Shown: positions 7,773 to 9,754 of the stretch, piece after piece
Layout of the letters: each line of letters opens with the position of its first letter
How positions within the stretch are numbered: position 1 is the first letter of the stretch
NCBI GenBank assembly: GCA_903859795.1
Contig: CAIOOC010000336.1
Span: 1 to 9,754 of the forward strand
DNA from: an uncultured Bacteroidia bacterium
GTDB taxonomy: Bacteria > Bacteroidota > Bacteroidia > Bacteroidales > Prolixibacteraceae
Length of the DNA: 9,754 bases
Direction: 5' to 3'
Notes under the pieces: model-generated
The model's database searches: none
Seen by the model: only the letters and a program-made list of their open reading frames with translations
Told to the model about the DNA's origin: nothing
Made by a program: the position numbers and the translations under genes

Positions 7773-9754
7773 ATGAAAGCAACGGCAGATAAATCATCCC
7801 ATGCACACTCAACTTCGGCTACTTTAAAAACGCAGCCGTCGCAGCCATTCTTTGCGAAGGCTGGCGGAGATTTCTTTGCCCCTGCCACTGTTAAAGCTCC
7901 CCCATCCGTTCAGACAAAACTTGCAGTTAACACGCCCGGTGATAAGTATGAAGTCGAAGCCGACCACATGGCTGATAAAGTGATGCGGATGTCAGTATCA
8001 GGGAAACACGGACATGAAAAAGATCTTGAAACTCATCAGAAGAACAGTATACAAAGAAAGGAATCAAATGCAACTTCTTCCGCTGAAGAGCCTCTGCACC
8101 AGGGTGGGAACAGTACTTCCTCTGTTACCTCTGCCCAGACCGAGACAGCTATAAAAAATAAAACATCCGGCGGCCAATCTTTACCTGCTGAAACACGAAG
8201 TTTTATGGAACCCCGTTTCGGTAACGATTTCTCCAATGTCCGGATTCATCACGATCAGGGGGCCGAACAGTTGAACAATCAACTTAATGCCAAAGCCTTT
8301 ACATATCAGAATCATATCTTTTTCGGAGCGGGTCAGTATCAGCCACAATCCCCGCGAGGGAAACAATTGCTGGCTCACGAACTAACCCATGTTGTCCAGC
8401 AGGGAGCTGCAAATGGTCCGGCGCAAAATACCGAAAAGCTAAATAGTGGCACTGAGACTACCTTGCAACGCCAACCAATCCAGACTGGTTCCTCCGGCAT
8501 ACAGAGAGGGCTTCTCGATGATGCAAAACAAGGTGCAAGTGCTGTCGCCGGAGCATTAGGTGATATCATTAACAATGTACGAGAGGCTATTGGTGGCGGA
8601 ATAAGTGCTGCCACTGCCTGGATCAGAAATATAGCCTCAGCGATAGGCTCCGGTATTGTTGAAGCATGGACCTTTATCAGAAATGTTGCAACAAATATAA
8701 GGCTTGGAGTCGCCGCCGCATGGACCTTTATCCAGGGTATTGCTTCAGGCATTGGTCAGGCGGTTACATCTGCATGGACATGGATCAGGGGTCTGGCCAC
8801 AAGGATTAATATGGGAATAACCAATTCCTGGAAATGGATCCAGGGTGCGGCCGCCCGGGTAGGGAAGGGGATAACTGCCTCATGGAACTGGATTCAGACA
8901 GTTGCCTCCAGAGTAGCTCAGGGGATCACCAATAGCTGGAACCTTATCCAGTCAATAGCTTCACGATTGGCCATGGCTATCACAAACGCCTGGAACTGGG
9001 TTCAGGATGTAGCTTCCAATATTGCCATGTCCATTACTTCTGCCTGGAACTGGATTCAGGCTACTGCTGCACGGCTGGGTCAGCGCCTTCCCGCCTCATG
9101 GGGTTGGGTAAAAGTTCTGGCTTCCCGGCTCGCAATGGGGATTACAAATGCGTGGAACTGGGTTCAGTCAATGGCATCAGGTATGGCGATGGCAATCACC
9201 AATGCCTGGAACCTGATTCAAAACATTGCATCCCGGATAGCCCAAAATATCACAAATGCATGGAACTGGGTACAGTCTGTGGCCCGGAATCTGGCTCTTG
9301 CGATCACCAATGCCTGGAACTGGGTTCAGGCAGCAGCATCTCGGCTGGCCATGGCAATTACTGACGCATGGAACTGGATCCAGGCAATGGCACGCCAGGT
9401 TGGAATGGTGATAATCAGGGCATGGAACCTGATCATTGCTTTTGCCAGAAAATTGATAATCGATTCTATTACTGAAGCCTGGAAATGGATTCAAACATTT
9501 ACACGCAAATTGTCAATGATGATTACCCGGGCCCTTGACTGGGTTATCGCAATGGCATTAAAAATTGGAAAAGCAATAATCAGTGGCTGGAACTGGTTGG
9601 TTGACAAAGCCAAACAACTCGGAAAGATGATAGTCGGCGCATGGCAGTGGATTGTTAATATGGCGAAAACCATTGGTAAAGCAATTTTGCAGGCATGGAA
9701 CTGGCTGGTAAATTTTGCAAAAAATGTGCTAAAAGGGATAATGAGCCTGCTTAA
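7773..9754 (+). CDS. DUF4157 (eCIS core domain) protein with long 18-residue Trp repeats, 3' end outside window
   Basis: ATG 7773 is the only plausible start, since an in-frame TAA lies at 7764-7766. The frame stays open for 660 codons to the window end. Residues 20-75 hold the usual leader of these proteins: PFFAKAGGDFF, then VQTKLAVNTPGDKYEVEAD and ADKVM. A low-complexity Ser/Thr linker follows. The DUF4157 domain spans about 138-212: MEPRFGNDFSNVRIHHD, AFTYQNHIFFG, and LLAHELTHVVQQ with a zincin-like HExxH at H202, E203 and H206. Short IQRK, LQRQ and IQRG motifs flank the domain (about 93, 231 and 243). From residue 270 the protein is a tandem array of 18-residue units rich in Ala, Ile and Trp. 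DUF4157 is strongly linked to CIS loci and their cargo proteins (family knowledge). The gene sits 131 bases after the tape measure gene. I infer a protein loaded onto or into the particle, either a tape-like rod or a membrane-active effector. Its C-terminal part is unseen and could hold a toxin domain. Confidence 0.9.
   Translation, partial: MKATADKSSHAHSTSATLKTQPSQPFFAKAGGDFFAPATVKAPPSVQTKLAVNTPGDKYEVEADHMADKVMRMSVSGKHGHEKDLETHQKNSIQRKESNATSSAEEPLHQGGNSTSSVTSAQTETAIKNKTSGGQSLPAETRSFMEPRFGNDFSNVRIHHDQGAEQLNNQLNAKAFTYQNHIFFGAGQYQPQSPRGKQLLAHELTHVVQQGAANGPAQNTEKLNSGTETTLQRQPIQTGSSGIQRGLLDDAKQGASAVAGALGDIINNVREAIGGGISAATAWIRNIASAIGSGIVEAWTFIRNVATNIRLGVAAAWTFIQGIASGIGQAVTSAWTWIRGLATRINMGITNSWKWIQGAAARVGKGITASWNWIQTVASRVAQGITNSWNLIQSIASRLAMAITNAWNWVQDVASNIAMSITSAWNWIQATAARLGQRLPASWGWVKVLASRLAMGITNAWNWVQSMASGMAMAITNAWNLIQNIASRIAQNITNAWNWVQSVARNLALAITNAWNWVQAAASRLAMAITDAWNWIQAMARQVGMVIIRAWNLIIAFARKLIIDSITEAWKWIQTFTRKLSMMITRALDWVIAMALKIGKAIISGWNWLVDKAKQLGKMIVGAWQWIVNMAKTIGKAILQAWNWLVNFAKNVLKGIMSLL
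8580..9754 (+). repeat. Tandem 54-bp coding repeats (18-residue Trp-rich helical units)
   Basis: There are 21 full units plus a 12-residue partial unit running off the window. Unit starts fall every 54 bases from 8580, except that unit 17 (9444-9500) is 57 bases long. The consensus resembles ASRLAMAITNAWNWVQSV. Trp is almost invariant at position 12 (absent in units 1 and 18), and position 14 is Trp, Phe or Leu. I count 35 Trp in 379 residues. Ala at position 1, Ile or Val at position 8, and aliphatic residues at 4, 15 and 18 give one hydrophobic stripe. Units 8-15 are the most alike. Units 1-4 are Gly-richer, and units 18-22 switch to Lys-rich forms such as AKTIGKAILQAWNWLVNF. The only proline in the array is in unit 10. 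Confidence 0.95.

Noticed and set aside
8375..8752. Antisense 125-codon open frame
   Set aside because: It lies entirely opposite the DUF4157 domain and first repeats. Its low-complexity Ile/Ala/Pro composition is a shadow of the sense strand.
9098..9494. Alternative-frame and antisense open frames within the Trp-repeat region (for example 9098-9364 + and 9177-9494 -)
   Set aside because: Their repetitive, Cys/Gly/Pro-rich sequences are by-products of the 54-base coding repeat, and they lack their own start context or recognisable domains.
8580..9754. CRISPR-like array of regular repeats
   Set aside because: The 54-base units abut with no unique spacers and keep one open reading frame with a conserved protein pattern, so they are coding repeats.
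8580..9754. Array of separate transmembrane helices
   Set aside because: Units are hydrophobic but have polar Asn, Gln, Arg or Lys at regular positions and no loop-forming breaks between units. One long amphipathic helix fits better, though membrane insertion cannot be excluded.

Overview
The window reads as part of a contractile injection system (eCIS/CIS) locus from a member of the Bacteroidota. The phylum is an inference. It rests on the family resemblance of the large structural proteins, the SprB/PKD-like Ig folds in the second gene, AT-rich leaders with poor Shine-Dalgarno sites, and moderate GC content. All four genes lie on the + strand, with little space between them except for one 131-bp gap.

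Layout: (1) 3-2240, the 3' part of a large baseplate-type protein that begins before the window; (2) 2294-6193, a 1299-residue multidomain structural protein with a conserved N-terminal half, a Cys motif and Ig/PKD-like domains towards the C terminus; (3) 6196-7641, a 481-residue CIS tape measure protein, the most secure structural call, starting 2 bases after the stop of gene 2; (4) 7642-7772, an intergenic gap dominated by a 96-base imperfect inverted repeat; (5) 7773 to the end, a DUF4157 (eCIS core domain) protein with an HELTH motif, still open at the window end.

The DUF4157 gene is the most unusual part. After its N-terminal third it becomes a tandem array of 18-residue, Trp-rich units. 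There are 21 full units and a partial one, and they run off the window. Eighteen residues is five turns of an alpha-helix, so the array predicts a long, almost uninterrupted rod with its Trp residues on a constant face. Trp/Phe repeats spaced by 11 or 18 residues are, as I recall, a feature of some phage tail tape measure proteins. A DUF4157 protein with such a rod beside a rather short CIS tape measure gene is therefore a good candidate for a lumen-resident cargo or tape-like component.

Working model (inference): genes 1 and 2 build or decorate the baseplate and fibre end, gene 3 sets tube length during assembly, and gene 4 encodes a protein loaded into or onto the particle. The sheath, tube, spike and AAA+ ATPase genes expected for a complete system are not in this window.
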